Below, in pieces: positions 63,394 to 64,000 of a DNA stretch of 64,000 nt. The DNA comes from Thioalkalivibrio denitrificans (lineage in GTDB: Bacteria > Pseudomonadota > Gammaproteobacteria > Ectothiorhodospirales > Ectothiorhodospiraceae): assembly GCF_002000365.1 (NCBI RefSeq), contig NZ_MVBK01000059.1, positions 1 to 64,000 on the forward strand, written 5' to 3'. A program made the translations under genes and the position numbers. The notes beneath the pieces were generated by a model, which made no database searches, had not been told where the DNA came from, and saw only the letters and a list, made by a program, of their open reading frames with translations. Within the stretch, counting starts at the first letter, position 1, and every line of letters begins with the position of its first letter.

Positions 63394-63649
63394 CCCGCAC
63401 ATCTCACCGGGCGGACACCGGCTACCGCACAACAGGCGGAAATTTAGGGGGAATACTCGGAAATGGTCGAAAGCCTGAGTATCACAGACTGTCTTCGCCG
63501 GTGTCCTATCGCGGTTCAGGCTCGTCTTCGCGTCCGTATGCTTGCTCTTCACTCAACCCATAGCTACGGCTATGGGTTTCGCTCCAGAGCGGCGCCTACA
63601 AACGCGAATCCTTTGCCTGCTCCCGCGATCCCGGTGAGATGTGCGGGCT
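63392..63649. mobile_element. 258-base MITE-like element with perfect 20-base terminal inverted repeats
   Basis: AGCCCGCACATCTCACCGGG (63392-63411) is perfectly repeated in inverted orientation at 63630-63649. An internal perfect hairpin with 10-base stems AACCCATAGC/GCTATGGGTT (63555-63578) is present. The ends match those of the element at 44081-44362 (AGCCYGCAYATCTCACC). No transposase. The left end overlaps the FHA stop codon; the right end stops just before the next start codon. Confidence 0.85.
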
Positions 63650-63650
63650 G

Positions 63651-63893
63651 ATGCGCGGCCTCGTCCCACCCGATCCCGAAACCGAGGTCTCCACCGACCG
63701 ATATGCGGTGGTGTACATGCCGGGTCGTGCCCGCAAGCGCTTCCCCGCCGGCTGCGTCGAGGTGGTGGCCTCGAGGGATGCGGCACTCGCGGGCGCCGAT
63801 CCCGCGTCACGGCGCTTCCCCGCCCGGGTGCTGGGGCCCTCCAAGTCGTCCGAGGGGCAATACCTCTACTATCTGTTGGAATGGCTTGAGTAA
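63651..63893 (+). CDS. Small protein of unknown function
   Basis: About 80 residues (MRGLVPPDPETEVSTDRYAVV...LYYLLEWLE), no signal peptide or cysteine pair; one Cys in PAGCVEVV. Central segment YMPGRARKRFPAGCVEVVASRDAALAGADPASRRFPARVLGPSKSSEGQYLYYL looks structured, but no family is recognised. The start is uncertain: ATG at 63651 is used; ATG at 63639 would lie inside the MITE-like element. Confidence 0.65.
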   Translation: MRGLVPPDPETEVSTDRYAVVYMPGRARKRFPAGCVEVVASRDAALAGADPASRRFPARVLGPSKSSEGQYLYYLLEWLE

Positions 63894-63938
63894 ACGGCGC
63901 CGGTTCACTCGGCGCACGTGGGTTCAGGGGGGCATGAC

Positions 63939-64000
63939 ATGGCCGACAAGCCGGTTTTCAGGGGCGGGCGCAACATCGCCATGAAGGTGCCCCCGCACCT
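63939..64000 (+). CDS. VOC family protein, N-terminal fragment cut by window edge
   Basis: Only the first 20 residues are visible: MADKPVFRGGRNIAMKVPPH. This start (FRGGxNIAMKxP) is usual for vicinal-oxygen-chelate/glyoxalase-like proteins. Function cannot be judged from the fragment. Confidence 0.55.
   Translation, partial: MADKPVFRGGRNIAMKVPPH

Overview
The window is GC-rich, densely coded DNA from what looks like a facultatively anaerobic, sulfur-oxidising gammaproteobacterium, most like the Ectothiorhodospiraceae/Thioalkalivibrio group. This is inferred from gene content: a SoxB thiosulfohydrolase, a complete nosRZDFYL nitrous-oxide reductase operon, an NnrS protein, an oxygen-sensitive class III ribonucleotide reductase, the oxygen-independent ubiquinone genes ubiT/ubiU/ubiV, and a complete glyoxylate shunt with aceK. 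No rRNA, tRNA, CRISPR array or full insertion sequence was recognised.

Layout. 1-6.9 kb: small lipoprotein, HDOD protein, pterin carbinolamine dehydratase, a PAS-GGDEF-EAL protein, a methyltransferase and a divergent GlxA-type regulator. 6.9-16 kb: nnrS with an NsrR-like box, a TldD/TldE-like pair, an MBL-fold protein divergent from a TetR regulator, a DUF488 protein, a second methyltransferase and L-serine dehydratase. 16-23 kb: a signalling island of periplasmic binding protein, hybrid histidine kinase, a decayed kinase fragment, a receiver-EAL protein and a membrane EAL protein. 23-31.5 kb: tag, soxB, nrdG, a split nrdD, a radical SAM protein and mog. 31.5-42.6 kb: a copper-delivery group (SCO1, PCuAC) beside the nos operon. 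42.6-49 kb: an esterase, ubiT, and an overlapping run of radical SAM gene, ubiU, ubiV and a lipoate ligase-DUF116 fusion. 49-64 kb: aldolase, SelW-like protein, ilvD, an SDR protein, mmsA, aceK/aceA/rraA/aceB, a LysR regulator and an FHA protein; a VOC-family gene runs off the right edge.

How the genes work together. Much of the middle supports life without oxygen. N2O reduction is served by the nos operon, with copper supplied by NosL, SCO1 and PCuAC. Deoxynucleotides come from NrdD/NrdG and quinone from UbiT/UbiU/UbiV. FNR/Dnr-type palindromes lie upstream of nrdD, between nosR and a small unknown gene, and in front of ubiT; an NsrR-type palindrome lies upstream of nnrS. This suggests common control by oxygen and nitric oxide.

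Intergenic space is unusually rich in repeats. Three families of palindromic dispersed repeats (built on cttcgtgg/cttggcgggcttcgcg, ctctgtgacctctgtgg and gtaggtcggccttcaggcc) recur between genes. Three MITE-like elements carry clear terminal inverted repeats; two belong to one family. The most unusual coding features are the glycyl-radical domain of NrdD encoded as a separate 55-residue protein, the LplA-DUF116 fusion overlapping ubiV, and the unknown 113-residue gene behind an FNR box and a second palindrome.
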